Source: Albibacterium bauzanense (GTDB lineage: Bacteria; Bacteroidota; Bacteroidia; Sphingobacteriales; Sphingobacteriaceae). From it: a stretch of 64,000 nucleotides of DNA. The stretch's first letter is position 1; every line of letters starts with the position of its first letter. The stretch covers positions 1 through 64,000 of the forward strand of contig NZ_SMGO01000002.1 of assembly GCF_004339765.1 (NCBI RefSeq), in the 5' to 3' direction. Positions 37,848 to 48,294 of this stretch are shown in pieces. The position numbers and the translations under genes are program-made. The notes beneath the pieces are model-generated. The model was not told the DNA's origin, searched no databases, and saw only the letters and a list, made by a program, of their open reading frames with translations.

Positions 37848-38888
37848 TTATTTTAGAAAAGCCAAAGTGTCATCTATCAGCCCCTGTTCAATTAACTGCG
37901 TCCAAAACTCCTGAGGAATAACGGTTTGTATCATATCCATATTTTGTTTAATTCGTTTTGGATTAGCTGTATTCAGTGCTATACTTTTTACTCCTGGAGC
38001 CTTCAACGCAAATGCTACACACGCTTCTGCGGGATTAATATTAAAAGTTTCGCATATTTTAAAGAAATCATAACGCCATTTTATAAGATGATTATGCCCT
38101 GGCATATCCGAATTCACTAGCTTGTAGTCGTAAAAGTTACTGCCAATTAAAAAACCCGAGTGGAAAACAGCAGAGTTAATAATCGGAATATGTTTTTGCT
38201 CCAATTCACGCATAAACTCTAATAACTCTATTGGATGACTTTTTAGAGTCATACTATTCGCTATCATCACCCAATCCAAATCTACATCTTTTACAATGCG
38301 AGAAATTATTTTCCAATCTTTTGCTCCTACCCCAACTGAACTCACCTTACCACTTGTCTTTAAGTCAGACAATGCACGATATGCTTCAAGTATATCATTA
38401 TACCGTTTACTTTCATCTTCAGAACTATTAGCTTCTGCTAAATATTCATCGGGGTCGTGAACAGAAACCATCTGCGGAACATAGCCTTTTAGCAATTCAT
38501 TTCCTTGCTCAAAACATTGCATCATTCCCTGGTAGCTGATCATCTGTACCGCATCATGTTGAAGGTCTATCCAAACATCTTTTTCAAAAGTTGGCTCTGG
38601 AGTCTTTAGCTCGGTCCTAAACCATCCCAACTTATTGCTTATAAGTACCTTTCCTTTCTCAACCTTTAAGTCATTCAGATATTTTCCAAGTGATTCAAGA
38701 GCCAATCCTGCGCCATATTTTCCGGCCGAATCAAATACAACCTGGCTTGCCGATTGATCAACACACTCTTTAACAATTTCTCTTTTTATCTTTTCCTCAA
38801 GAGCAACAAATAAGTTTCCAAGACTGCTTGTCCCAAATATAACTTTCGGAAATTCTAATACCGCTGAATCCATTTTAATGGTGCTCAT
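37848..38888 (-). CDS. Aldo/keto reductase-type L-fucose (D-threo-aldose) 1-dehydrogenase
   Basis: 346 residues of the aldo/keto reductase fold: VIFGTSSLGNLF at the start, active-site tyrosine in VFDSAGKYGAGLALESLG, lysine in VLISNKLGWF, histidine in MVSVHDPDEYL. The closest characterised group is D-threo-aldose 1-dehydrogenase, which oxidises L-fucose, D-arabinose or L-galactose to the lactone. It overlaps the end of the transporter gene by 14 bp (a second ATG at 38873 would avoid this), so it is translationally coupled. The lactonase comes 9 bp later, matching the reaction order. Confidence 0.86.
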   Translation of the reverse strand: MSTIKMDSAVLEFPKVIFGTSSLGNLFVALEEKIKREIVKECVDQSASQVVFDSAGKYGAGLALESLGKYLNDLKVEKGKVLISNKLGWFRTELKTPEPTFEKDVWIDLQHDAVQMISYQGMMQCFEQGNELLKGYVPQMVSVHDPDEYLAEANSSEDESKRYNDILEAYRALSDLKTSGKVSSVGVGAKDWKIISRIVKDVDLDWVMIANSMTLKSHPIELLEFMRELEQKHIPIINSAVFHSGFLIGSNFYDYKLVNSDMPGHNHLIKWRYDFFKICETFNINPAEACVAFALKAPGVKSIALNTANPKRIKQNMDMIQTVIPQEFWTQLIEQGLIDDTLAFLK

Positions 38889-40167
38889 GAGCTAGTTCTT
38901 GTTTCAATTTAGAACCGTATAATGCATAATAGGTTATATAAACATACCCGATAAGTGGTATAACCATAGCAATAGCCATACTCATTGATTTTTCGGCTAT
39001 GTATCCCATTAAAGGTGGAAATACAGCACCGCCTACAATAGCCATAACCATAATTGATCCAGCTAATTTTGCATTTTTTCCAAGTCCACGGATACTTAAA
39101 GCAAAGTTTGTTGGATACATCAGCGACATAAAAAAACTAGTGAGAAATATAGCCCAAACACCTATCATACCAGGGATGACTATTCCAATACCTACTAATA
39201 AAATATTGATCATACCATATAAGGTCATTAACTTATTGGGAGGAATAAATTTCATAAAGTACGTTGCAGAGAAACGTCCGATACCAAAGGCGACCAATGT
39301 TCCGGTCAAAAAGTAACCAGCAACCTTTTCAGGCTGACCTGTAAAGTCTTGAACATAAGTAATAAAAAAACTCCAAGTACAAGTTTGTGCCCCACAGTAA
39401 AAGAACTGAGAAATCACCCCTTTATAAAAATGAGGGTATCGGAGCAAATCTTTAATAGTAGTTCTATGACTTCCATCTTCGACTTCATCATTGCTCTGCG
39501 GAAATCTTAAAAATGCTAGAATAACGCCCCAAATAACAGCGAAGCCACCTAGTACAAGATAAGGTGTAACAACACGCATCGTTTCTTGTTCAAGATAGGC
39601 TTGATACTGTCCACTTAGCTTCAAAGCTTCTATTTTTGAGGGATCATGCTCAATACCTGAAAATATAAATACGGTACCCAGCAAAACACCTAACACAGCT
39701 CCTATCGGATTGAAAGCTTGCGAAAAATTAAGACGACGTTCAGCTGATGCCGCACTTCCCATCTCAACAATAAAAATATTAGCTCCTGTTTCCAAGAATG
39801 TTAATCCGGAGGCAATTACAAACAATGCAAATAAAAAATACTCATACTTTCCAGCAATTGCAGCGGGCCAAAATAAAAAGCAGCCCGCTGCAAAAAGGAA
39901 TAAGCCAAGACATAAACCAACCTTATAAGAATAACGCTTTATTACGAGAACCGAAGGAATCGCAAGCACAAAATAACCCAAGTAGAAAGCAGACTGAATT
40001 AATCCGGCTTGAAACCTGGTTAATTCAAATGACTTCATAAATTGCGTTATAAGAACGTCATTCATATTATTGGGAATACCCCAAATGAGGAATAATACAG
40101 TTACAAATGAAAATGAGACTACATTATTTCTTGGGATAAACCCTAACACTTCCGAATTTTTAGACAT
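38875..40167 (-). CDS. fucP: FucP-like L-fucose:proton symporter (MFS)
   Basis: 430 residues with about 12 predicted membrane segments. FucP-family signatures are clear: LFLIWGIPNNMNDVLI, containing the aspartate used for proton coupling, and LTFLETGANIFIVEMG, with the glutamate found in FucP. Also LNFSQAFNPIGAVLG, and SLMYPTNFALSIRGLGKNAK near the end. It carries L-fucose, or a related sugar such as L-galactose, across the inner membrane. It lies 25 bp after the CE1 esterase and overlaps the aldose dehydrogenase gene, one operon. Confidence 0.93.
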   Translation of the reverse strand: MSKNSEVLGFIPRNNVVSFSFVTVLFLIWGIPNNMNDVLITQFMKSFELTRFQAGLIQSAFYLGYFVLAIPSVLVIKRYSYKVGLCLGLFLFAAGCFLFWPAAIAGKYEYFLFALFVIASGLTFLETGANIFIVEMGSAASAERRLNFSQAFNPIGAVLGVLLGTVFIFSGIEHDPSKIEALKLSGQYQAYLEQETMRVVTPYLVLGGFAVIWGVILAFLRFPQSNDEVEDGSHRTTIKDLLRYPHFYKGVISQFFYCGAQTCTWSFFITYVQDFTGQPEKVAGYFLTGTLVAFGIGRFSATYFMKFIPPNKLMTLYGMINILLVGIGIVIPGMIGVWAIFLTSFFMSLMYPTNFALSIRGLGKNAKLAGSIMVMAIVGGAVFPPLMGYIAEKSMSMAIAMVIPLIGYVYITYYALYGSKLKQELAHEHH

Positions 40168-40192
40168 TATTGCTGTGTCAATGAATTATTAA

Positions 40193-41320
<1,128 letters not shown>

Positions 41321-41436
41321 TTATATAATGGTTTATTTATCACTCTTGAAAGACGTTGATTACTGTCATTCTAGATTTTATTTGGCAATTGCAATTTGCA
41401 TCCAAATAACTGCTTTAATCCAATCTATGATTATAA

Positions 41437-41468
41437 ATAATTACCTCATTATTAAGGAATATTACCCT
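41437..41468 (+). promoter_or_regulatory. Putative AraC-type site C (fucose-type operon)
   Basis: Third copy of the 32-bp site, sharing TTATTAAGGAATATTACC with site A and differing mainly in the CTG/TCA triplet and the last bases. It lies about 130 bp before the CE1 esterase start and just past the araC stop codon. Confidence 0.75.
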
Positions 41469-41483
41469 GATGATTGCAATGCA

Positions 41484-42368
41484 TTAAGTCTCATCAAAGC
41501 TTCTAGGCATGTAGCTTTGTTTATAATTTAATGGAGTCTTTCCTGTAATCAATTTAAACATGGAATGAAAAGAAGAAAAATTATTGAACCCACTTTCATA
41601 ACATATCTGCTTAATACTAATTTCATCCTCGAGAAGCAATTTGCAGGCATGGCTGATCCTTATTTCGTTAACAAATTGCAGATATGTTTTATTGGTTTTG
41701 GCTTTAAAATAGCGGCAAAAAGAATTAGGTGTTAAATTAGCTATTGCCGCTATTTCCTCAAGCAATATTTTATCTTTAAAGTTCGCAAAAGAGTAATCAT
41801 AAATAAGCTTAATCCGATATTTATCTCCTTCATCAAAATTGCACATAAAACCAACAGAAGATAATGGCTTTCCACTATTAGTCAATCCAATAAGAGCCAA
41901 TACTTCCATCAACAAAATAATACGTGTGTGCCCTTCAGCACTGACCAATTGTTCAATTAAGCCCGCAATTACAGGTTCTTTCTTCGCAGAGATCTGTATC
42001 CCCCTTTTTGCATTATTTAAAGTGTGTTTTATAACTTTGTTCTCCGGAACATTGAGGAAAGTTTGACCCCAGAAATCTTCAGAGAAATGTATTACCGTAG
42101 CATATGGATTCTCACCTTGCCGCTCTATATGATTTTCGTTATCGTATTTCCAGTAATGTGGCAAATTAGATCCAAGCAAAACTATATTGCTTTGTTCAAA
42201 TCTTTTAATACTGTCACCCACAAACTGCGTACCTGATCCCTTATGAAAATATATTAGTTCAATTTCCGGATGGTAATGCCATCTATTATTAATGTTTGGC
42301 AAACAGTCTTGTCTTGTGCTAAAGGATAGTACTGGCTGATGAGATACTTTTAATAATTCTGGTTTCAT
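41484..42368 (-). CDS. AraC-family transcriptional regulator
   Basis: About 294 residues from the ATG at 42368, which follows GGAGGATATT, an unusually good ribosome site for this genome; the open frame extends four codons to a TTG. N-terminal cupin-like sensor (HYHPEIELIYFHKGSGTQFV, LLGSNLPHYW) and C-terminal double helix-turn-helix (ILLEEIAAIANLTPNSFCRY, EISIKQICYESGFNNFSSFH, ITGKTPLNYK). It sits directly before the fucose-type operon. The 32-bp sites A-C are the obvious targets. Its own leader has a paired LacI-type operator, so its expression should depend on the LacI regulator. Confidence 0.92.
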   Translation of the reverse strand: MKPELLKVSHQPVLSFSTRQDCLPNINNRWHYHPEIELIYFHKGSGTQFVGDSIKRFEQSNIVLLGSNLPHYWKYDNENHIERQGENPYATVIHFSEDFWGQTFLNVPENKVIKHTLNNAKRGIQISAKKEPVIAGLIEQLVSAEGHTRIILLMEVLALIGLTNSGKPLSSVGFMCNFDEGDKYRIKLIYDYSFANFKDKILLEEIAAIANLTPNSFCRYFKAKTNKTYLQFVNEIRISHACKLLLEDEISIKQICYESGFNNFSSFHSMFKLITGKTPLNYKQSYMPRSFDET

Positions 42369-42521
42369 AATATCCTCCAAGCTAATTCATTAGTTACAAC
42401 GCCATTGAATGAAACTAATAAATTTGATTTCTAATATTATAATATTCAGTTAAACTTCAGTTTATAATCTATTTAACTTCCTTGACACCTAAATTCTGAT
42501 CTCTGATATATCAATAAGTAA

Positions 42522-42535
42522 TGCTAACGTTGGCA
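42522..42535. promoter_or_regulatory. LacI-family operator, site 8 (araC proximal)
   Basis: TGCTAACGTTGGCA, one change from sites 3 and 6. About 155 bp before the araC ATG and inverted relative to site 9. Confidence 0.75.
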
Positions 42536-42596
42536 TAACCACAACAATTAACCAATTTATAATGCTGACAGGAAATACTAGATCAATAATACTCAA

Positions 42597-42610
42597 TGCC
42601 AACGTTCGCA
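42597..42610. promoter_or_regulatory. LacI-family operator, site 9 (araC distal)
   Basis: TGCCAACGTTCGCA, identical to site 7, with the same upstream flank (TAGATCAATAATAC then CAATGCC). Start-to-start distance to site 8 is 75 bp. Confidence 0.8.
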
Positions 42611-42724
42611 TTACAATGGTAAAAGTATAAATTATTTTTAAATAACCAAAGATTATTACTAAATAATTCTTTTATTAATTCGAAATAATAAAAGAATTAC
42701 AAATCAGGGTAATGAAAGTAACAA

Positions 42725-42767
42725 AAAAGGTTAGTGAAAAAGCTAATTGCTTTCTCACTAACCTTTT
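42725..42767 (-). terminator. Terminator after SusD-3
   Basis: 13-bp inverted repeat (AAAAGGTTAGTGA, arms 42725-42737 and 42755-42767), giving CCTTTTTTGT on the minus strand after the stem, just past the susD-3 stop codon. Confidence 0.85.
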
Positions 42768-42796
42768 AACAAACTTAGTTAAAACCTAATATTTAA

Positions 42797-44584
42797 TTAA
42801 TAATCAGGATTTTGTTCTAAAGTGTATTTACCATCTTTAAAGCTATTATCAATAGCTTGTTGAGGAATTGGCATAATAGCATCCGGAACTCTGGTATAAG
42901 TACCACCTGATAAGTAACCTTTTAAAGTAGACTCATAAGCAATAAAACCATTTAACTCCTTGGTATCTGTAGTTCCATCTTCAGCTCCGAAACGGACTGC
43001 ATCGAATGCACGGTGACCCTCTAAACCTAACTCTAAGGTGCGTTCAAAGAAGATAGCTTCCAATGCTTTTGCCGAACTAGCAAACTGAGGTGATCCTGGA
43101 GGATATAACCCAATCTTATAATTAGCTGCAGGAGTACCATCAGCATTCAGAACCCAGTTTTCTTTCGATCCGGTATTTGTTGCCATACGGTTACGAACCT
43201 GGTTTACATAGTCCATAGCTAACGGAAGGCTTCCAATTCTTGCTTCCACTTCAGCAGCCATTAACAATACATCAGCATAACGAATTACATTGATATTTAA
43301 ATTATTCTCAGGTCTTGATGCAGCTAAACCATTAGCAGCTTTTGAAGTAAAGAACTTCTGGCTAATATAAGGACCAGCAGCAGCAGCGTCTCGAACCCAA
43401 CTTGGTGAAAATTGTCCGTAATCCAAGAATGGAATACCGCGACGACCAACACTCCAGTCTAATCTTGGATCAATTAAACCAGCATCCGGAGTATAAGGAC
43501 TTGCTGCAGGAATACCATCATCACTTTTAATTTTATCTGCATTACGAGCAGCATCATTAAAAATAGGAAGACCATTAGCATCTACACGGAAATGGTTAAC
43601 AAACCATTGTGACGGGTAGAAGAATCCATATCCTCTGTTATCTCCAGGGCCACCACCACTTTGTGGGCTAATATATTGTAAATCTCGGCTTGAATTCGCA
43701 TAGCCACCGTCACTTCCATCATTCACAGAATGTTGAACAGCAAATACAGCTTCTGGTCCGTTTTCGGTTAAACTGTTAAAGTTTGCATGATAGTCATTAT
43801 TTAATTTATACTTAACGCCACTGTTTGTTACACCATTTGCAATCACATCGTTAAACGCTGTTTGAGCTAAAGCATAATTTGCATTATCGCCTTCATTTCC
43901 CATGTAAAGGTATGTTTTACCTAAATAAGCCATAGCTGCCCATTTGTTAGCTCTACCTTTATCAGCATTCGTAGGGGCCAGATTTTCAGCTGCAAATTTA
44001 AAATCAGCAGCAATACTAGGCCATGCGTCTACGAAATTACCTGATTCGTCAGTATTCGGAACTAATGGATCGCCAATAACGGCCTCATCAATAAAAGGCA
44101 CATTCCCAAAAAGACGTTTTAATTGGAACATATAATGTCCACGTAAGAAACGGGCTTCTGCTGCTATTTGCGTTTTCTGAGCATCAGTTAATCCTTCAAC
44201 ATTTGGAAGGTTTGTCAATACTAAATTAGTGCGATAAACCGCATCATAATAAAATCTAAAATTATTAAGTCCATTACTGTTACCGGCATTCGCTTCAAAT
44301 TTTTGGATTTCAATCATCTGAGGTTGATCTCCACCGGTTGACCCTTTATGGGCCTCACCACCCCGGATACTTCCGAAAAGGATGTTACCTGGTCCTCTAT
44401 CCATACCACCCGCACCGTTCAAGGCAGAATATGCGCCTGTCAAGGCCTTATCAATTCCATCGGGTGTAGTTAATACGCTTCCTGGGAAGGAACCGATAGG
44501 TTGCTGCTCTACGAAGTTATCCTTGCAGGACAACAACGTAACACATACAACTAATGTAAATATTACTGAATGAATCTTTTTCAT
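42797..44584 (-). CDS. SusD/RagB-family glycan-binding lipoprotein 3
   Basis: 595 residues, lipoprotein signal ending VTLLSC (Cys20). SusD features: AAEARFLRGHYMFQLKRLFG, NVIRYADVLLMAAEVEAR, FFERTLELGLEGHRAFDAVR and the family C-terminus DGKYTLEQNPDY. It starts 31 bp after susC-3 ends and pairs with it. The nearest enzymes upstream are Tat- or Sec-exported oxidative proteins, so the ligand may be a glycan or glycoside processed by oxidation. No LacI- or AraC-type site is seen in front of this pair. Confidence 0.95.
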   Translation of the reverse strand: MKKIHSVIFTLVVCVTLLSCKDNFVEQQPIGSFPGSVLTTPDGIDKALTGAYSALNGAGGMDRGPGNILFGSIRGGEAHKGSTGGDQPQMIEIQKFEANAGNSNGLNNFRFYYDAVYRTNLVLTNLPNVEGLTDAQKTQIAAEARFLRGHYMFQLKRLFGNVPFIDEAVIGDPLVPNTDESGNFVDAWPSIAADFKFAAENLAPTNADKGRANKWAAMAYLGKTYLYMGNEGDNANYALAQTAFNDVIANGVTNSGVKYKLNNDYHANFNSLTENGPEAVFAVQHSVNDGSDGGYANSSRDLQYISPQSGGGPGDNRGYGFFYPSQWFVNHFRVDANGLPIFNDAARNADKIKSDDGIPAASPYTPDAGLIDPRLDWSVGRRGIPFLDYGQFSPSWVRDAAAAGPYISQKFFTSKAANGLAASRPENNLNINVIRYADVLLMAAEVEARIGSLPLAMDYVNQVRNRMATNTGSKENWVLNADGTPAANYKIGLYPPGSPQFASSAKALEAIFFERTLELGLEGHRAFDAVRFGAEDGTTDTKELNGFIAYESTLKGYLSGGTYTRVPDAIMPIPQQAIDNSFKDGKYTLEQNPDY

Positions 44585-44615
44585 ATTTATCTTATTAAAT
44601 ATTATTCCTTAATTA

Positions 44616-47600
44616 TTAAAACCCAACGTTTATACCAAACAAAATTTGTTTTGGTGTTGGAAAGCTATTATTAATTACACCCATGGATGTATCACCTCCA
44701 CTCATGAAACCGTCAGGATCCAATACCGTTGTGTTCTTAGGTTTAGCAGTAAACAAGTTTTGCGACTGAACGTAAATACGTACCTTATCCAATCCAATTC
44801 CACTAATTACATTCTTTGGCAATGTATAACCTAATTGAAGCGTTTTCAAACGTAAATACGAAGCAGATTCCAAATAGTAATCGGTAGCGTTCACATTTGA
44901 ATAGGTATCCAACAAATCAGCCTTAGGCAATTTCGCATTGTTTCCTAATTCAGGAGTCCATGATTCGTAAAGCATACGGGCACTTCTGTTATATTGGAAA
45001 GTATTAAAATCAACATTATAACGGCTTAAGTTAAATAACTGACCACCTTTGTTCCAAAATACAAAAGCTGTAAAATCAAAATTCTTGTAATTCAATCCTA
45101 AGTTAAAGCTCATTTGGAAATCAGGATGTGGGGAACCGATAATGGTACGGTCATCTGCATTGATTACCTTATCACCGTTCACATCTTGGATCTTCCAACG
45201 ACCTACTGCAGGTGGAATCCACGGAGTAGTAGTACCTTCTGGATTATAGGTAGCATTAAATGCATCTACTTCTGCTTGCGTATTAAAGAAACCATCCAGT
45301 TTATAACCGTAGAAAGAAGCAATCGGATCACCTACACGGGTTAAACTTGGGCTACCATTCAAACGAGTGCTTGAGCCAGCAATTGTTGCTGCAGGATTAT
45401 CCAATACTCGTGTTACCTCATTTTTGTACTTAGAGAAGGTAGCAGCTAAATCATAACCAAAACCTTCTATAATATCACCACGTTTGCTCAAGCTGATATC
45501 AATCCCTTTATTGGTCATATCACCAGCGTTTAGGTATGGTTGAGTAGCATCAATACCTGTTCTCGGGGGTTGATTTTGAACCAATAGATCCTTGGTCTGC
45601 TTATTATAGACTTCAATGCTGAAGTTTACCGAATTGTTGAACATCGTTGCATCCAAACCAATATTGGTCGTTGTGTTTTCTTCCCACTTAGCAGTAGGAT
45701 TACCCACTCTATCAACAGTATAGCTATCACTTTTCACAGCATTACCTCCACTAATAGGGTAACCTTGTGCTAAGCTTGATACATAAACATTGTATTGATT
45801 CTCAGCAGAAAGACCACTTTCGTTACCAATAATACCGTAACTTGCACGAAGTTTCAAATCGTTTAAGAATGTAAGGCTTTGCATAAACGGTTCTGCGGAA
45901 ATTCTCCAACCGATTGCCGCTGCAGGGAAATAACCTACACGGTTATCAGCACTAAATTTAGATGATTCATCACGACGAACCGTTGCATTGAATAAGTATT
46001 TACCGGCATAAGCATAGTCAACACGAGTAAATAAAGAATACAAGCTACTACGTCCGAAACCTCCTGAATTCGTTTGAACACCTGTAGCTGCGTCAATTAC
46101 CTGGAAGTTTGGATCATCTTCCAATGCCAAAGAAATTAATGTACGCCCAGCTGTTAAATTTTCATTGTACGATTTAATAGCTTCTGAACCTAATAAGATC
46201 TTGAAATCATGATCTTCTCCAAAAGTAGTACCGTAGTTCAGGGTATTGGTCCAAGTCCACTGATTATTAAAATTCTTTTGATTACTAATCGAGTTCGAAT
46301 TCGTATTTTCAGCATGCTCATAAGTAACCGGTGATATATCCTTAAAGTTTCTTGAGGAATAATTGATACCAAACGATGTACGAGCTGTCAATCCTTTAAT
46401 GATATCGACTTCCCCGAATACGTTACCAAAAATACCGTAGTTTGTCATCTTATCGAAGCGGTTACGGTAAGATTCACCTATACCGTTTCTACCAGTATCA
46501 CCTACGGCAACCAATCCTGGAGCTGCCGAACTTGCCGGATTGCCCATGATATCATAAACAGGAATCAATGGCTGCATAGTCCAAGCTGTTGATGCAGATG
46601 CCCGATCACCATTCATCTCTCCATAGGATACTTGAAGGTTCTCTCCTAAACGGATGTTCTTACGAACGTTAAAGGTAGAGTTTGCACGAAGTGAATAGCG
46701 CTCAAATGAATTATCCTTTCCAATCGTATTCTCACGTTTCATGTAATTCATACTCAAGGCATAATTACCGGTCTGAGTACCACCACGTGCACCTAATTGA
46801 ATATTGGTCATAGGAGCAGGATTGTAATATTCATCGAACCAATCTGTATCAGCAGATTTAACGATCTGGTTCAACCCCGGTTGTCCAAATTTATAGTTTG
46901 CAGGATCAGTAATAGATGCAAATGTAGCTGGGTCACTAACACGCAATGCTTCTAAAGCAGCACCACCCAGTTTTGAACCACCGTTATAAGCTAAAATATA
47001 TTCAGGAATAACAGGGGTAGCACCATAACCATAAGCCGGATGTCCCCATGAAGCTCCACCAGGTTGATAAGCAGGATTCCCTGATGTCTCATAAGCTCCT
47101 TGTAGCTCTTTCCAGTATAAATCACCCATTTCTTTTGCATTCAAAAGATCAGGAAAATCACTTTTGCTTACATAATCACTACCATAGTAAGCATCTACGG
47201 TAACTTTTGGAGCACCTGCCTGGCCTCTTTTTGTTGTGATAATTACCACACCATTGGCAGCACGAGCACCATAAATAGAAGCAGCAGCAGCATCTTTCAA
47301 TACCTGCATCGATTCAATATCGTTCGGATTCAGGTTGTCAACTGCAGAGTTGGTACTTCCAGAACGGCCTCCACCAACAGGAACACCATCAATTACATAT
47401 AGGGGCTCTGATCCTGAGAAAGATCCGAAACCACGGATACGAACTTTGGCACCTCCATCTAAGCTACCGTCTGAGCTTACTGTAACACCTGCAGAACGTC
47501 CTTGCAATTGACTGGTAATATTACCTGTTGGAGTTGTATTCAGGTCTTCAGCATTTACAATCGAAACTGCACCAATGATGTCTTTCTTCTGTTCTGTGGT

Positions 47601-48023
47601 ATAACCGGTTACAACCACTTCGTTTAAGCTGGTTACTGCTTCAGCAAGTGTCACATTAACCATAGCACGGCTGTTAACCGCAACACTTTGAGCCACATAA
47701 CCAATGTATGTAAACTCCAAAGTAGCGTTTGCCGGAGCATTTAATGTATAGCGGCCATTCACATCGGTCAATGTGCCGTTCGTAGTTCCTTTTACCACTA
47801 CGCTTACGCCTGGTAAAGTTTCTCCGGCTGCATCTGTAACTGTTCCTGATACCGCAGCCTGAACCAGGCTGGAATTATTAGCTGCCAAACTTACCATTGG
47901 GCTCAACACGCTATTGCTTGATGCAAATGAAGTGCTTCCCAAAACAAGTACAGCTAATACCTGGCCTGCCGTAATTCTCATTACTTTGTTCCAGTTAATA
48001 GGTTTTTGTAAATTAAGATTCAT
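44616..48023 (-). CDS. SusC/RagA-family TonB-dependent transporter 3
   Basis: 1135 residues. Signal peptide to about residue 35 (AGQVLAVLVLGSTSFASS), carboxypeptidase-regulatory-like domain (VSGTVTDAAGETLPGVSVVV), SusC signature LNEVVVTGYTTEQKKDIIGA, plug (GVVIITTKRG) and barrel ending ILFGINVGF. Its TTEQKKD variant of the usual YGTQKK box separates it from transporters 1 and 2. Imports an unknown oligosaccharide. A 270-bp leader precedes it with a hairpin belonging to the upstream gene, so it probably has its own promoter. Confidence 0.96.
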   Translation of the reverse strand: MNLNLQKPINWNKVMRITAGQVLAVLVLGSTSFASSNSVLSPMVSLAANNSSLVQAAVSGTVTDAAGETLPGVSVVVKGTTNGTLTDVNGRYTLNAPANATLEFTYIGYVAQSVAVNSRAMVNVTLAEAVTSLNEVVVTGYTTEQKKDIIGAVSIVNAEDLNTTPTGNITSQLQGRSAGVTVSSDGSLDGGAKVRIRGFGSFSGSEPLYVIDGVPVGGGRSGSTNSAVDNLNPNDIESMQVLKDAAAASIYGARAANGVVIITTKRGQAGAPKVTVDAYYGSDYVSKSDFPDLLNAKEMGDLYWKELQGAYETSGNPAYQPGGASWGHPAYGYGATPVIPEYILAYNGGSKLGGAALEALRVSDPATFASITDPANYKFGQPGLNQIVKSADTDWFDEYYNPAPMTNIQLGARGGTQTGNYALSMNYMKRENTIGKDNSFERYSLRANSTFNVRKNIRLGENLQVSYGEMNGDRASASTAWTMQPLIPVYDIMGNPASSAAPGLVAVGDTGRNGIGESYRNRFDKMTNYGIFGNVFGEVDIIKGLTARTSFGINYSSRNFKDISPVTYEHAENTNSNSISNQKNFNNQWTWTNTLNYGTTFGEDHDFKILLGSEAIKSYNENLTAGRTLISLALEDDPNFQVIDAATGVQTNSGGFGRSSLYSLFTRVDYAYAGKYLFNATVRRDESSKFSADNRVGYFPAAAIGWRISAEPFMQSLTFLNDLKLRASYGIIGNESGLSAENQYNVYVSSLAQGYPISGGNAVKSDSYTVDRVGNPTAKWEENTTTNIGLDATMFNNSVNFSIEVYNKQTKDLLVQNQPPRTGIDATQPYLNAGDMTNKGIDISLSKRGDIIEGFGYDLAATFSKYKNEVTRVLDNPAATIAGSSTRLNGSPSLTRVGDPIASFYGYKLDGFFNTQAEVDAFNATYNPEGTTTPWIPPAVGRWKIQDVNGDKVINADDRTIIGSPHPDFQMSFNLGLNYKNFDFTAFVFWNKGGQLFNLSRYNVDFNTFQYNRSARMLYESWTPELGNNAKLPKADLLDTYSNVNATDYYLESASYLRLKTLQLGYTLPKNVISGIGLDKVRIYVQSQNLFTAKPKNTTVLDPDGFMSGGDTSMGVINNSFPTPKQILFGINVGF

Positions 48024-48235
48024 AGATTTTTTCTTTCAGTTTGAAATTAAAATAATTAGATCCCCACTCCGATTGCTCAGAGTTTTTCATCATGGGAATT
48101 AAAAATCAGTCATGTTATTACAGGACCGACATGGTTTTAAATCAGTTTGTTTTTCTGTCATATAGTTTATTTAGTTTAGTGGTTAATTGATTAAATTTAT
48201 AATTGGTTAATTATTTAAAAAAGCAAACAACAATC

Positions 48236-48267
48236 CTAACGTGACTGCTCAACAGCAATCACGTTAG
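48236..48267 (-). terminator. Terminator after the Tat TIM-barrel gene
   Basis: 9-bp inverted repeat CTAACGTGA (48236-48244 and 48259-48267) with an extra inner TGCT/AGCA pairing, about 28 bp past the stop codon. GATTGTTGTTTG follows on the minus strand. Confidence 0.75.
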
Positions 48268-48294
48268 TTTGTTTAGACTATAGAAATTGTGATA

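Larger units (their letters stand above)
42381..42796. other. Intergenic region araC / SusD-3
   Basis: 416 bp. Holds operators 8 and 9 in a promoter module nearly repeated from 26723-26810, and near the other end the terminator of susD-3 (42725-42767). The rest is AT-rich with no gene seen. Confidence 0.65.
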